Source: Ridgeia piscesae (Eukaryota > Annelida > Polychaeta > Sabellida > Siboglinidae). Taken from it: a stretch of 64,000 nucleotides of DNA. The stretch covers positions 28,562-92,561 of the forward strand of contig JAODUO010001672.1 of the NCBI GenBank assembly GCA_025642075.2, read 5' to 3'. The notes beneath the pieces were generated by a model. It saw nothing but the letters and a program-made list of their open reading frames with translations. It made no database searches and was not told the DNA's origin. The position numbers were made by a program, and so were the translations under genes. Below, in pieces: positions 44,903-58,049 of the stretch (its first letter is position 1; each line of letters begins with the position of its first letter).

Positions 44903-47640
44903 CTGCAACATATGGTATATGTTAGAATAACAACATGTCAGTTGGGATTTAATTATTAAACATTCATTTATTCATTATTTTCATTCCATTCTTTCATACA
45001 CTGTTGTAAACAGTACATCTGATCTAACTCTCATAGATATAACAGATGCCTGTCTGTCTGTACTGGCCGTGGAGAAGTGACATCAGGTATAAATGTTTCA
45101 TGTTGTCACGACTCTCATATGAAGTGTTTTATTACGCCATTTCCAAGAGAAACAGTGACTGGATGACGTTCTTATATACGTGTAGTTAACAAAATAGACA
45201 ATACCACAGCAAAACCTCATCTTAAGATCACCCTGGGGACTGGGCAAAAGCAACCTGAATGGCGAGGTGACCTGAATAACAAGGTGACTGTATTAACGGG
45301 ATTAATTTCCTATACTTTATTGTTGCAGAAATAATTAGGAAAGTCCTTGGTGGGTGACCTTAATTGCAAAGTGGCTGTTATACTGAGACAACCAGAATGA
45401 GAAGATCTGCAGTGTACATTTTATGTTGATTACAAAACTATCAATTATAGAAATGAACACTGGTTAATTGCTATAGGAAGGCACAATTAGTTTTTAAAAA
45501 AACTATATAATTTAAAGGGTAAAAAGGCAACTATTTTGGTCTGTGCACCTAAACGTATTAAGAAAATCTAACCATTTATTACTTTTTTTAATATTATTAA
45601 TCACTCCTTTTATTTATTTATTTCGTTATTTTAAACAGTATACTGGTCAGATTGTGAATGACACAAGTGAACTAGACGTGAATTAGTTATGTCTGCAACC
45701 CAAAAGTGCAAATAATAATAATTAACAACCATTTGAAAGTATAATAAAAACGTATACGACAGCAGTGGATTAATTGCAAGGACAATGCCCCTTTTATGGA
45801 AAGGGTAACATCATATGTCTGTCCACTTCCTGGGCTGACCACTGGTCAGACACCTACATTTCAGCCAACCATTTGTTTGCATACGTTCTCAGCTGACTAA
45901 GTCACGTTCCATTATATAAGCAGTTGTTATGTATATGTGAGATGTCTGTACATGTACCACTGTGTCAGTTTACAACATAAATAAGCATAACATTTGCTTA
46001 CAGAGTTTGTTCGTGCATACAAAAATGTAATTCAGCTTCTGAATCGAGGAGAATAAAAAATAAATAAATGACCCAGCATATTCATATGCATGTCAATCTT
46101 TAACCTAGGAACGTGGTGCATCATAATCGATGTCACCACAGGTCAGCGTGTGTTGGTCACTCACGGTCATTGCCCCAAACAAGATGTCAGTGTCTGGGAT
46201 ATCAAACAGCATCAGAATCTTCTACTTTGACACAACCCACAAACTAAACCACTGACGACTGACATGAAATTGTTGATCTTACTTGCAAATGGTTAATTAC
46301 TCTTTATAGCAGCCCATTTCATTTTCTTTAAGCACAACCTAGGGTGTTCACCTTGCAAATATATCACCCCTCCAGAGAGGTCAACATGGTTAAGTTTGTG
46401 TCCCCCCGTATTCTCAATTATTCCTGCAGCAATTCTGTTTGTTGTTCATCTGCATGAATACGAATGTGATGCTTATGACACCAGAGTCTACATATCTCAA
46501 AGTTGTAACCTTCCAAAATCACAAGAAAAAGGATAAATTGTGGACATGGTCAATTTTATATACTACGGATAGTATCACTGTATGCCGTGAAATATGGGCA
46601 AAGAGCCAGCTGTGAAATATTCACCCACTTCCTGTTCAATGAAACTTCTTATAATGTAAACATACTCAGGTGACACCAATTCAAGCAAACTGGTGTGTAC
46701 AAAACATCAGCTGCATGCTCCGTCTGTGTCTATATTGAGACAACCACAGCCCATGTACTGCATATTGTTATATACACCACAAACAATCCCTATACCTGGT
46801 ATACACCTGGAAATAGCAAACAGAATAAAATGTTTACCTTTGTGCAACTGTAAACAAACAGACTGTGAGTATTTTATAAGTGCTTGAAGCAGTACGTAAT
46901 ATAATTTAATATACACGTACAATTCCTATCAAGAAACAAAGTGTTGTACTCACTGGCCAGACAGAAATCAGACCGCATGAACTCCAAGTGGGGTTGCAGC
47001 ATAGTTATAGTTCAGTAAACGTGTAGTGTGTTACTCTGTAGCAGGTACGGGGTCAGTCCTTGTCACGCATCATAGCACACTATACCATTTATAAACACCC
47101 TTTATAGCGACAAGTGAGCCATGTCTGCCACAAATAGACACAACTCCTAGAGTAGAACTAGTCAACTCTCCCTCCAGGCAGGCTGCACAACTGGTGAATT
47201 ACACACACCATTATGATTCATATCAACCAAGCCAGTCAAAAAAGACAACTGATTCTGCAATCGCCGAATGGATTGATATCTTGGAATGTGATAGCAGGTA
47301 TTACTGCTACAGAAATGTCATTATTGGTTCAGAAGATTGTGGTCGGCACCACAGACAAGTGTGGACTGGCTGGACCAAGTTATTGCAGTCATGAGGCACG
47401 TGATACAAACTATTGATTAAGAAATCTTACGACTGAGACATGTCCTTAAAATATGCTCTGGAAGTCAGTGCCATGAATATGGACAAGCACCTATACGAGG
47501 CTTACAAACATGACGTGAATTCACATCAAGTGCAAGTCTTGTAGTTAAGTCATACATATATGACTTTCAGGTGACATACTAACTTGAAAAATCTGCTAAA
47601 TTTTTTGGTAATTAACTACCAAAAAATTTGACAAATATTT
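44903..47640. other. SLCO 5' intron or promoter region
   Basis: The acceptor at 44903 shows that at least one more 5' exon lies to the right. A donor-like GGCCA|gtgagt at 46953 (minus) could end one. Otherwise AT-rich with nothing recognisable. Confidence 0.4.
47598..47630. repeat. Short inverted repeat next to (TA)n
   Basis: AAATTTTTTGGTA and TACCAAAAAATTT around a 6-base spacer, about 20 bp left of the long TA tract. Confidence 0.8.
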
Positions 47641-47645
47641 ACAAC

Positions 47646-47649
<4 letters not shown>

Positions 47650-47693
<44 letters not shown>

Positions 47694-47697
47694 ATAT

Positions 47698-47747
<50 letters not shown>

Positions 47748-47766
47748 CATTATATATATAAGTATG

Positions 47767-47818
<52 letters not shown>
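47650..47818. repeat. (TA)n microsatellite, interrupted
   Basis: Nearly pure AT alternation over about 170 bp with short ATTATAAT, ATTACA and AGTATG interruptions. Confidence 0.96.
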
Positions 47819-47821
<3 letters not shown>

Positions 47822-47957
47822 TATTATACTTTTTAAGCATACTGTTCACTTAAAATAATGAATACGGTATGTCATTTTAAAGTCTGCATTCACAAGTTAT
47901 GATAAAATGATAACCTCGCAGTGATAACCATGAAACCACACTAACAGTAATGTAAAC

Positions 47958-48272
47958 AAGGTAAACTCGTTAACACTGCAGTATCCAGTCCTGGGGACTG
48001 TTCAAGGCACTTTACACTTTACTCCCTGGCAGACCAGGTGAACCAAACAACATCAACAACTTCTGTGGCAACCGTTCAATGCTTGAATTAATGCCTGAAG
48101 GCCATTCATACGCAAATTACACCCTGGCCTGTCTGTAGTCAGCTACTCATTCATAGAACTCAGTGAACTACAGCAATATAGGGTGAACTAATTTGTTCAA
48201 GATTCGACACAACACAGGATTGCAACTTAGGCTCTCTAGTGAGGGTGTGATGTCCTAACCACTGTGCCCCAC
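47958..48272 (-). mobile_element. SINE family 1 copy, full length but diverged
   Basis: Read in reverse: an A-box-like GGGGCACAGTGGTTAGGAC and a head through GCCTAAGTTGCAATCC, then the body. On the plus strand it includes TTACACTTTACTCCCTGGCA, whose first 17 bases are identical to the 31-bp array unit at 58.1-60.8 kb, and CAGTATCCAGTCCTGGGGAC. Confidence 0.8.
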
Positions 48273-50369
48273 CCTGTTACACGTTGAACTACCCATATTA
48301 ATAATGTGATCCTCCAAACGAAATATTTCACATTTTGTCAAGTGCAAAATATTGATGCACAAAGATAACTCTAGAAAAGATCTACAATACAAAAAAATCA
48401 ATATACAGAATTGCCTAAAATAAATGCCAAATAAAAAATGTGAATTGATTTGGCTTGTGTTGCTAATCTTATTATTCCACGCATGCATGGACCTCTGGGA
48501 AACAAGAAGTGTGCAGAGAAGCGGAGGAATCACATTCCTGCTACACTGAATCTGAAAAATAAATGTCATGAAGCTGCATCAAGCTAATAAAAATGCACCG
48601 TAGTTTTTGCCAATCAATAGAAAATAGCCCATAGCAGGCAACCGGCTTGACATCTACTTTCATATTCATAAACCTTAATGGTTGCCAGGTTTATTAGCGG
48701 TGAGCAGAATTGTATTCACATTCGTACATCTGCTGGTGTTACACTTTTCTCTGACATTAATTAATGGATATGATTTCTCAAACTGGTGACAAAAACTTAG
48801 TTTATGTATTAGTTGTGATTGTTTGAACATTCTTATATAAACACACAATGACATCAGGTGTAGACAGGTAATACTTATCACATTTGCAGTATCTGTATTA
48901 GCATATTCTTAATAGATTGTATGTTTATTTTGTTACCAATTGTTCCTTTTGCACATCTGACAATGCCATAGAGATGCAACTTGAAACAACCATAGAAGCA
49001 GTCATAGATGACTCACAGTCGTCACAGACTGAGGCAGCAATATAACTTCTGACAAACCATGCAAGAGCTAACACAAACTGACTGGATTAGGGCTGAAAGC
49101 ATAGAACTCAAAAAAAATTACAGTTACAATAACTGCAATTTCAAAAACAAACTACCTGGTACAGGTCTAAGTTAGTTTGCAGGTTCTCCAATTAAAAACC
49201 TTTAATTGCACCCCCAAGATCTCCAACTGAAACCCCCCTATTGAGACCCTCAAAACACTCTGCTTCTCTCTTGACATTCCCAAAAAAGTCCACGTATTGT
49301 GATACAAGAGCCTTGATGTCTTTAGTGGACATGTGTCTCAGTGGGGGATGCACATGTATATACACTGGTCATACCACTCTGCCAGGCAACACCCTATGCC
49401 CAGTCAGTGGGCCTTGCTACATTTCCTTAAAGACCCACCACTAATCACTGTAACATTACTGCTTAAATTGCTTAAATAATTAATTATGTATTTACATGTC
49501 ATACAGCCATGCCGCCATATTACACAACCACGGGTACAGAATCTTAATCAGGACGCATCCTGAGTAGCGTACAAGCACTGCCAGGAGTGAAGTGTTTGTG
49601 AAACTGTATTCTACTTAAACTAGAGGCACAATGACACAAAACAGAATTAATGTATCCAATATGCAAGGCAAGATATGTGTATGATAACATTATTAGTCTT
49701 CTGGATTAGTGTTGACCAATGTGTTTCACCCCCCAGGTGACCAAACCGGTCAAGCAAATATGGAACTACCCTTTGTACTGCGGTGTTCACAGTAGGGTTG
49801 TGGGAACCAGTGACCACAGGGACACTCCTAACCACCACCAGTACCCCTAGTGGGAATTGTATTAATTATAATCAATTATAATTACTGTACTATAATTATT
49901 GTTATTGTTGAGTTCCTTAAACATTATCAACTTCATTGTCATTCAACCAATGACAATCAAATAACCACATGAAGTATCATGATTGGACACGTTTCATCTG
50001 CCTGTCTATATAATACAATATTTTGATGTAAACATTTTTAGTTTGTTTATACATCTACCATACCTGTAATTCAATGTTGCAGGATCTACGATCACCAGAA
50101 ACCTGACTGTTGTTATGAATGATGCTAGGTTAACCCTTAGAAGGAAGCACAAATATGATGCTTGTGTGTGTGTGTGATAAATCACTCCGTAGATTACAGC
50201 GACAGTGAAATGACTGCTCTTCTAAAACATTATTACGTTCTGCTGGTGAAGATGTATAAATCTACTAAACTACTGTGCCAAATAAGATGCATATGGGGTG
50301 GCTTCTTCATTAAAATTTAATAAGTATGTATAACAGGGCGTTTATTAGGCATACAAGATACAAAATACA
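48273..50369. other. No recognised feature
   Basis: AT-rich, short chance ORFs only; upstream of SLCO exon 1. Confidence 0.4.
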
Positions 50370-51255
50370 TCTTCCTATCAGCAATGCTCGACGAGGCTTT
50401 CCGAGACATGGGGGATGGCGTCTACATACAGTCCAGACAGAGCACTGGCCTATTCAATGTCACACACTTCAGAGCGAAGACCAAGACTACTCGGATACTG
50501 ATGAGAGAGCTGCTATTCACAGATGACAGTGCCCTTGTTGCCCACTCTGCTGGAGACATGCAGAAAATAGTGGATGCTTTCTCCGATGCGTCACAGAAGT
50601 TCGGCCTGAAGATTAACATCAAGAAGACCGAGGTGCTGTACCCGAGAGGAGGATATCATGGTTGATGGAAACAAGCTGAACTCTGTTCTGGAATTCACCT
50701 ACCTCAGAAGCACTATATCAAGTAATGGATGCATTGACGATGAAATACAGAGGAGGATGGCCAAGGCTAGTGCATCTTTCGGCCGACTATGCCAGAGACT
50801 CTGGAACAACCATAATGTGTCCATGCAGATTAAAGACACGATATACCGTGCAATCGTGCTGTCCACCCTCCTATACAGAGCCGAGGCCTGGACAGTGTAC
50901 AGACGACAGGTGATAAAGCTGCACGCCTTCATGATGCGACATCTGCGTTCGATCATGAGGATAACCTGGATGGACAAAGTGACAAACAAGGAAATACTCG
51001 AATGGACAGGGCTGCCATCTATGGAAGATCTTCTGATCAGAAAGAATCTCCAGTGGACTGGACACCTCATGAGGATGTCACCAGACAGGCTACCAAAACA
51101 GATTCATTACTCTCAACTGTCTTCTGGTCACAGCGCCCTCGTCTCCGGTTCAAGGATACGATCAAGAGAAACCTGAAGCTGAGAGACATAAAGACCGATT
51201 TATGGACATCACTCTCACAGCAGAGAGATAAATGGAGAGCAACAGTCAAGTGATG
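50370..51255 (+). pseudogene. RTE-like LINE reverse transcriptase fragment
   Basis: First frame: MLDEAFRDMGDGVYIQSRQS, then THFRAKTKTTRILMRELLFT-DDSALVAHSAGDMQKIVDAF and SDASQKFGLKINIKKTEVLY. After a frameshift near 50650: MVDGNKLNSVLEFTYLRSTI, IQRRMAKASASFGRLCQRLW, IKDTIYRAIVLSTLLYRAEA, HLRSIMRITWMDKVTNKEIL and RKNLQWTGHLMRMSPDRLPK. After a second frameshift near 51130: RPRLRFKDTIKRNLKLRDI. It spans RT motif C to the C-terminus. The active-site FADD reads FTDD, and the endonuclease and RT front half are missing. Not functional. Confidence 0.92.
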
Positions 51256-52480
51256 GAAGCAGTCTTTGCCGCATCGCGACCAAGAGCATGATGTTTATGA
51301 TGACTCAAATATACATTTCAATTGATTCTACACAGTCAAACGTTAAAGACGCAATAGAGCAAATTGAAGCCTGTCTTGATGAATTACATTGCTGAATTTC
51401 CTTAAGTTGAACAATGGAAAAACAGAATTCATTGTGGTTGGATAAAAAACAGAGATCAAAAGTCAACGTCACACAGATCAAAGTTGGCGACACCATGGTC
51501 ATTCCTACCGACATCGGCATTTTCGTTGATTAGAATCTTTCCATGGATAAACACATTCGTACACATATCAATCAGCGATTTGTAAGCATATCAATCAGCC
51601 TGTTGCGGAACTACCGGGTACTCACTCACGCGCTCATTACTTCTAGACTTTTTAAAATCTAAAATGTTGATTTATTAACATTAATCGTATTCTTTTAGCG
51701 TGATGTTTTATATGTGTCTGATGAACACAATGATGCAAAAGTACCATGAGCGCCACCACATGGCGGATACCGACGCTATAAAAATTGCCATTATAAATTA
51801 TTATTATTATTATGATATGAGTTATGATTAATAACTTTTTGCATATATGCAAAACATTTACTGTAATCTAAGTTTCATGTTAATTAAGCTGACTGATCTG
51901 TTTTCAATGCAAGGGTGTTGTTATTCACCAATGGGCATCACAGTGGGGGGTCCTTTGAGCCATGTTAACTGCTTCCACTAATTTGGTATTTGGAAACTGA
52001 CGCATACATGCATTTAAATAATGACACTAATAACCAGAGGTAGAAATTAAAAAAAATTAACCCACTGGCCTTTACGTCACTCATCATCATGATAAATCAC
52101 TAGTACTCCATTTGTGATGAACATTGCAGAATTGTGAACTTGTATGCAAATTCATCTTTACACTCAACAGCAATGCTCCTTAAAGAAAAAAATATATATA
52201 TAAAATTTTCATAACTGATCACATGATATATTACATATATAAGCTTAGTCAAATCAGTGAAAAATAGCTACTCAACAGTCAAAGGTTACTCTTCCCCAGG
52301 CCCAGGTATTTCTACTCGCTTTTGGGCGAACGTAATTTCTATCACTGTTTATAATATATCACCACGTTATTTTGATTAGTGAAGTCATAAATATATTATA
52401 GTAAGTATATTTCATATTACATTATATATTCCCCCACGACTGTTGGGTTAGTTAAAAACAGCTAGATACTGCCATAGTCA
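51256..52480. other. No recognised feature
   Basis: AT-rich; 51.3-51.6 kb may hold further decayed LINE sequence but nothing alignable by eye. Confidence 0.35.
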
Positions 52481-53280
52481 GCCTATTTATAGGTTCTCTA
52501 GCAGACGACAAGTCACGAGCCGATTCCATCAGACCAGTCGATCGTTCAGCGGCCAGCTCGATCCGGCATATAATTATTATCGCTTAGCCTCAGTGTCAAT
52601 AACGGGGTCGCTGCCTATACTAGCGGCTAGGGCCTAGGGCGAGGCTGGGTTCCTCGGCTAGGAAACGGAATCATTAGAATGTACGTCTTTCGCTGGCTGG
52701 CTTACAATTATAAACGCTTGCTTGTCTGATCTCCCCAGTCGGATGCGTCCGCACAGAACACAGATCGGATAAGTCGATATCAATATGAAATCTGTGATTG
52801 CGAATAGTACGACGTGCAGTCAAAATCAAAGCCAACGTCACAGGCACACACTGACTCAGCAAATACGCTTTTAGACCGATCGGTAGTTTAAAATATTAAT
52901 TTCATAATGTTCTGCTATTTCCAAACAGTTCAACAGATCAACAATAACGTCACAAGAGAGGTCTGAATTCCAGTGCCGGAGACATAACGGGTTAGTGTCG
53001 AGCCACCTACCTACCTGTTCCGCCGAGCCCGCTGGCCGCTTTGTTTACGCTGCGCTGTCAGTGACCTCCACGTGCGTCGCGGTTACGTTGTTGTCGATGT
53101 GATGTGTTGCGACGCGACGCATGTGACCAGCAGACACGACGCGCCGCAGGTGATGGCTCCCTCTGGTGATTAATATAACTAACTGCTGTTGTTGCATACG
53201 CTGCTTGGCTCCGTTGTACGGCGCCATTGTTTGTCACGCTCCACGAACCAGGAATCGATGTATTAAAAAAGTTACTCTTC
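52481..53280 (-). promoter_or_regulatory. CpG-rich stretch with a strong minus-strand donor (possible SLCO first exon)
   Basis: CpG dinucleotides are much more frequent here than in the surrounding AT-rich DNA. On the minus strand, GGCGGAACAG|gtaggt at 53015 is a near-ideal donor, so a non-coding exon could run from about 53250 to 53015 and splice to the acceptor at 44903. A 60-codon minus frame at 53045-53227 ends before the donor and looks incidental. Confidence 0.35.
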
Positions 53281-53388
53281 CATTGCGACATTGACGGCTC
53301 ATGTATTACCTATATACGCCAAGGATATAGTGTGTAGGCGTTATATTAAGTACGCATATTTGTACATTTGTTTACGCGTGCGCGCATT

Positions 53389-53535
53389 TGTGCGTGTGCG
53401 TGTGCGTGTGCGTGTGCGTGTGCGTGTGCGTGTGCGTGTGCGTGTGCGTGTGCGTGTGCGTGTGCGTGTGCGTGTGCGTGTGCGTGTGCGTGTGCGTGTG
53501 CGTGTGCGTGTGCGTGTGCGTGTGCGTGTGCGTGT

Positions 53536-53576
<41 letters not shown>

Positions 53577-54148
53577 AAAAAGAGCAGAAGAGAGAGAGGA
53601 TGGGTGGATGGATGGATGGATGGATGGATGGATGGATGGATGGATGGATGGATGGATGGATGGATGGATGGATGGATGGATGAAGGGATGGATGAAGGGA
53701 CGGATGGACGGATGGACGGATGGACGGATGGACGGATGGACGGATGGACGGATGGACGGATGGACGGATGGACGGATGGACGGATTGACGGATGGATGTG
53801 AGTGTGACGAGATGAGACGAGAGAGACGAGAGAGAGAGAGGAGCAGAGATGAGAGGATGGACGGATGGACGGATGGACGGATGGACGGATGGACTGGATG
53901 GATGATGGATGGATGGAGGATGGATGGAGGAGAAGGAGATGGATGAGATGGGAGATGAGAATGAGACAGAGGATGAGAGAGATGGAGAGATGAGAGGATG
54001 AGAGGAGAGAGGAGAGAGAGATGAGAGATGGAGGATGAGACGATGGACGGATGGACGGATGGAGGATGGACGGATGGACGGATGGAGGATGGAGAGATGG
54101 AGATGGAGGATGGACGGATGGAGGAGGACGACGGACGAGGCGGAGGCA

Positions 54149-54220
<72 letters not shown>

Positions 54221-54413
54221 AGAGAAGAGAGAGAGAGAGAGAGAGAGGAGGAGGAGGAGAGAGGGACGGAGGACGAGAGGAGGAGAGACGAGAGAGAGAG
54301 AGAGAGAGAGGAGGAGGAGGAGGACGGAGGACGAGAGGACGAGAGGACGAGAGGACGAGAGAGAGAGAGAGAGAGGAGGAGGGAGGAGGAGGAGGAGAGG
54401 AGGAGGAGGAGGA

Positions 54414-54492
<79 letters not shown>

Positions 54493-56140
54493 CAGAGACA
54501 GAGAAGAGAGAGAGAGAGAGACGAGAGAAGAGACAGAGAAGAGAGAGAAGAGAGAGAGAGAGAGAGAAGGAAAAGAAGAGAGATAGGATGGATGTATGGA
54601 TGGATGAAGGGACTGATGGATGGATGGATGTATGGATGGAGAAGATGGATGGATGGATGGATGGATGGATGTATGGATGGATGAATTAATGGATGGATGG
54701 ATGGATGGACGGATGAACGGAGGGACGGACGGACGGACGGACGGAGGGACGGAGGGACGGAGGGACGGACGGACGGACGGACGGAGGGACGGACGGACGG
54801 ACGGACGGACGGACGGAGGGACGGACGGACGGAGGACGGACGGACGGACGGAGGGAGGAGGGACGGAGGGACGGAGGGACGGAGGGACGGAGGGACGGAG
54901 GGACGGAGGGACGGAGGGACGGAGGCGGACGGACGGAGGGACGGACGGACGGAGGGACGGAGGGACGGAGGGACGGAGGGACGGAGGGACGGAGGGAGGG
55001 AGGGAGGGAGGGAGGGAGGGAGGGAGGGAGGGAGGGAGGGAGGGAGGGAGGGAGGGAGGGAGGGAGGGAGGGGGGGAGGGGAAGGGAGGGAGGGAGGGAG
55101 GGAGGGAGGGAGGGAGGAGGGACGGACGGACGGACGGACGGACGGACGGACGGACGGACGGACGGACGGACGGACGGACGGACGGACGGACGGACGGACG
55201 GACGGACGGACGGACGGACGGACGGAGGCAGGGAGGGAGGGAGGGAGGGAGGGAGGGAGGGAGGGAGGAGGGAGGCAGGGAGGCAGGGAGGGAGGAGGAG
55301 GAGGAGGAGGAGGGAGGAGGAGGGAGGGAGGGAGGGAGAGGGAGGGAGGGAGGGAGGGAGGGAGGGAGGGAGGGAGGGAGGGAGGGAGGGAGGGAGGGAG
55401 GGAGGGAGGGAGGGAGGGAGGGAGGGAGGGAGGGACGGACGGACGGACGGACGGACGGACGGTCGGTCGGTCGGTCGGTCGGGCGGGCGGGCGGGCGGGC
55501 GGGCGGGCGGCGGGCGGGCGGGCGGGCGGGCGGCGGCGGCGGGACGGACGGACGGACGGACGGACGGACGGACGGACGGACGGACGGACGGACGGACGGA
55601 CGGACGGACGGACGGACGGACGGACGGACGGACGGACGGACGGACGGACGGACGGACGGACGGACGGACGGACGGACGACGGACGGACAGACGGACGGAC
55701 GGACGGACGGACGGACGACGACGGACGGACGGACGGACGGACGGACGACGGACGGACGGACGGACGGACGACGGACGGACAGGACGGACGGACGGACGGA
55801 CGGACGGACGGACGGACAGGACGACGGACGGACGGACGGACGGACGGACGGACGGACGGACGGACGGACGGACGACGGACGGACGGACGGACGGACGGAC
55901 GGACGGACGGACGACGACGGACGGACGGACGGACGGACGGACGGACGAGACGGACGGACGGACGGACGGACGGACGGACGGACGGACGGACGGACGGACG
56001 GACGGACGGACGGACGGACGGACGGACGGACGGACGGACGGACGGACGGACGGACGGACGGACGGACGGACGGACGGACGGACGGACGGACGGACGGACG
56101 GACGGACGGACGGACGGACGGACGGACGGACGGACGGACG
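53389..56140. repeat. Giant compound microsatellite, 2.75 kb
   Basis: Order: (GTGTGC)n to 53536, (GA)n, (GGAT)n from 53600, (GGACGGAT)n to about 53790, a GA/GAG/GAT purine-rich mosaic to 54590, (GGAT)n, then (GGAC)n and (GGAGGGAC)n, (GGGA)n from about 54980, (GGAC)n, (GGGA)n, short (GGTC)n and (GGGC)n near 55470-55530, and a long (GGAC)n tract to 56140 with scattered 3-bp slips. The stop-free frames up to 937 codons are repeat artefacts. Confidence 0.97.
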
Positions 56141-56507
56141 ATTATACAAAGCATTCTGCCGGCTTATGTAAGCAAGAGTGACACAGTTCTAGGCTATTTA
56201 CCACCCGTGTGTGTAGATCTGGAACTTGTAACATAATCGCGATACACACAGATGGAATGTCATGCAGGCATTGCAAAGCGAACTTATTGATGAACATTAT
56301 ATCTGAAACACGCTACGTATCATAGAACATAATTATTTATATAAGGCTATCATTGTTTGTCCTGTCCTGTACGTAGGCCCCGTGGGGTGGCAGGTTAAAT
56401 GGGATACTTTCAGTAATGGTATTGTGTAGTAAAATCTATGCCTGTGCTTACATTACATTTATCTTTATCATAATCCTTGACCATGAAAATGTGGTTATAG
56501 ACGACAC

Positions 56508-57035
56508 ATTTATCTCACTATCATGCATACTTTCAGAGATTTTTCTTAATGTTTTTGTTTTTAATAAAAGCCGTGGCTAATTTGCATATTAGCAATACAT
56601 ATTTACATATTACAACCTTCTAATGGCGCCTATCGTAATAATTCACTATGAAAACAGCAGCGTAGACGTAATTTTTGTGACATTGTCATGCATACAATTT
56701 TGAAAAAAGTGATGTTTTAAATAATGGCGGTGGCTAATTTGCATATTAGCAATATATATTTACGTTGTTACAACTTTCTAATGGTGCCTATCGTAATCAT
56801 TCACCATGAAAACATAAGCATAGAAATATTTGTGTGTGACATTATCATGCATACTTTCAGAGATTTTGAAAAAAGTAGTGTTTTAAATAATGGCGGTGGC
56901 TAATTTGCATATTAACAATATATATTTACATGTTACAACTTTCTAATGGTGCCTATCGTAATCATTCACATAGACATAATTTTTGTGACATTATCATGTG
57001 CCAGATGTTTTGACAATGGCCGCACTAATTTGCAT
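56508..57035. repeat. ~150-165-bp tandem repeat, 3.3 copies
   Basis: Copies begin near 56519, 56682, 56841 and 56990 (partial). Each carries ATCATGCATACTTTCAGAG, GGTGGCTAATTTGCATATTA and ACTTTCTAATGGTGCCTATC. The ATTTGCAT octamer occurs in every copy. Confidence 0.92.
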
Positions 57036-57780
57036 AACAAATTCCCCTAGGTTGTCGGAGTGACAACCCAATTGGATTTCATCAGTGACCCCATGTGATG
57101 ACAAATCCACCATAAAACCGTATACTATAGAAAATTCATAGGTCCACAAAACGGCAAATGGACTATATGTGCATAGGACATACGCACAAATAACCGGTCT
57201 CATGGGTCATGGTTAGAATTGTTTACCGATTGATCTGGGTATGAACCCTCTATATCCCATTTGTCGACGTTTTGTAAGAATCGACCATACATGTTTTGCT
57301 AAATTTAGAGGGTACCCTAACGATCGTCTCAAACCCCAGAGGGTGGACGGGAAGAAGCAGTCTCCAGACCGTGCTACAGAAAAAAGCTTCAACATGTTTG
57401 TTGTTTCGAGTCAGATGCTTTGGTGGAAAAGACTGCGCTCGATTCATTTACCATAGGCCCTCTCAATATGTACTGTAAAATGTATTATATAGGGTTAGGC
57501 CATATACTGCAGTAAACGACTCGAGCGCACCTGGGTGGAAGCGAGCATACGGCAAGACGAAATACGTAATATTATCGTCTGCCTGACGTGAAACCAAATA
57601 ACGATGACCTGCTCGTAGTTTACGAGTTAGCCTGATTCCTGGAACTACAGTTAACATAGGGCCTATTACCATTAACGAAGAGGAATTGTACTAATAATGT
57701 GAATTTATACTGTAGTTCTTAAATAGAATTAAAATATCTCTCTTTCGTTTGCAATAGTGCTATGACATGTAATGTTGGCA
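57036..57780. other. No recognised feature
   Basis: Several short overlapping ORFs in all frames at 57240-57480; none has splice or family support. Confidence 0.4.
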
Positions 57781-57814
57781 ATTTTTTTGCAAACGGTGTC
57801 GTCAATTGATTGCT

Positions 57815-57893
57815 ACGGAGTGACGTCATAATCAGCGCGCGGTAATGGCGGCGACTGTGCAGTGGTGGATCGCTGCAAGCGCCCGATCTTGAC
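57815..57893 (+). promoter_or_regulatory. Promoter with CRE and YY1-like start region, plus a short uORF
   Basis: A perfect cAMP-response element TGACGTCA lies at 57821-57828, followed by GCGCGCGGTAATGGCGGCG. The TAATGGCGGCG matches the YY1/initiator-like AATGGCGGC found at many housekeeping starts. The ATG at 57845 opens a 15-codon frame (MAATVQWWIAASARS) that stops at 57892, upstream of the main ATG. Confidence 0.6.
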
Positions 57894-57993
57894 TTCACCC
57901 AACCGTCAGCTGTTTCCCCTTACAACTTACGTTAGACAACAACCCTGTCCCTGTCAAGGAAGAAGAAGAAGAAGACGGAGAGTGAAACCAACC

Positions 57994-58049
57994 ATGGAAA
58001 ACACGTACAAGAAGTTACACGAATACTTAGCAGATAAGTTAACCACTCA
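57994..58049 (+). CDS. First coding exon of an unidentified plus-strand gene
   Basis: ATG at 57994 in a strong start context (ACCATGG) encodes MENTYKKLHEYLADKLTT. Then CA|gtaagg gives a good donor at 58050, which otherwise would be read as CAG TAA. It follows the CRE/YY1-like promoter at a sensible distance. I do not recognise the family from 18 residues; the peptide is amphipathic and helical-looking. The next exon was not found before 64000, so the gene would extend beyond the window with a first intron of at least 6 kb. Confidence 0.5.

Noticed and set aside
53045..53227. 60-codon minus-strand CDS in the CpG-rich block
   Set aside because: No family resemblance, and it overlaps a more plausible untranslated exon.
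53341..56154. 937-codon minus-strand frame rich in Ser/Pro/Arg and long plus-strand Asp/Gly/Arg frames
   Set aside because: Translation of (GGAC)n, (GGGA)n and (GA)n microsatellites.
57213..57478. Four overlapping 60-71-codon frames on both strands
   Set aside because: No one frame is favoured; no splice signals or conserved motifs.
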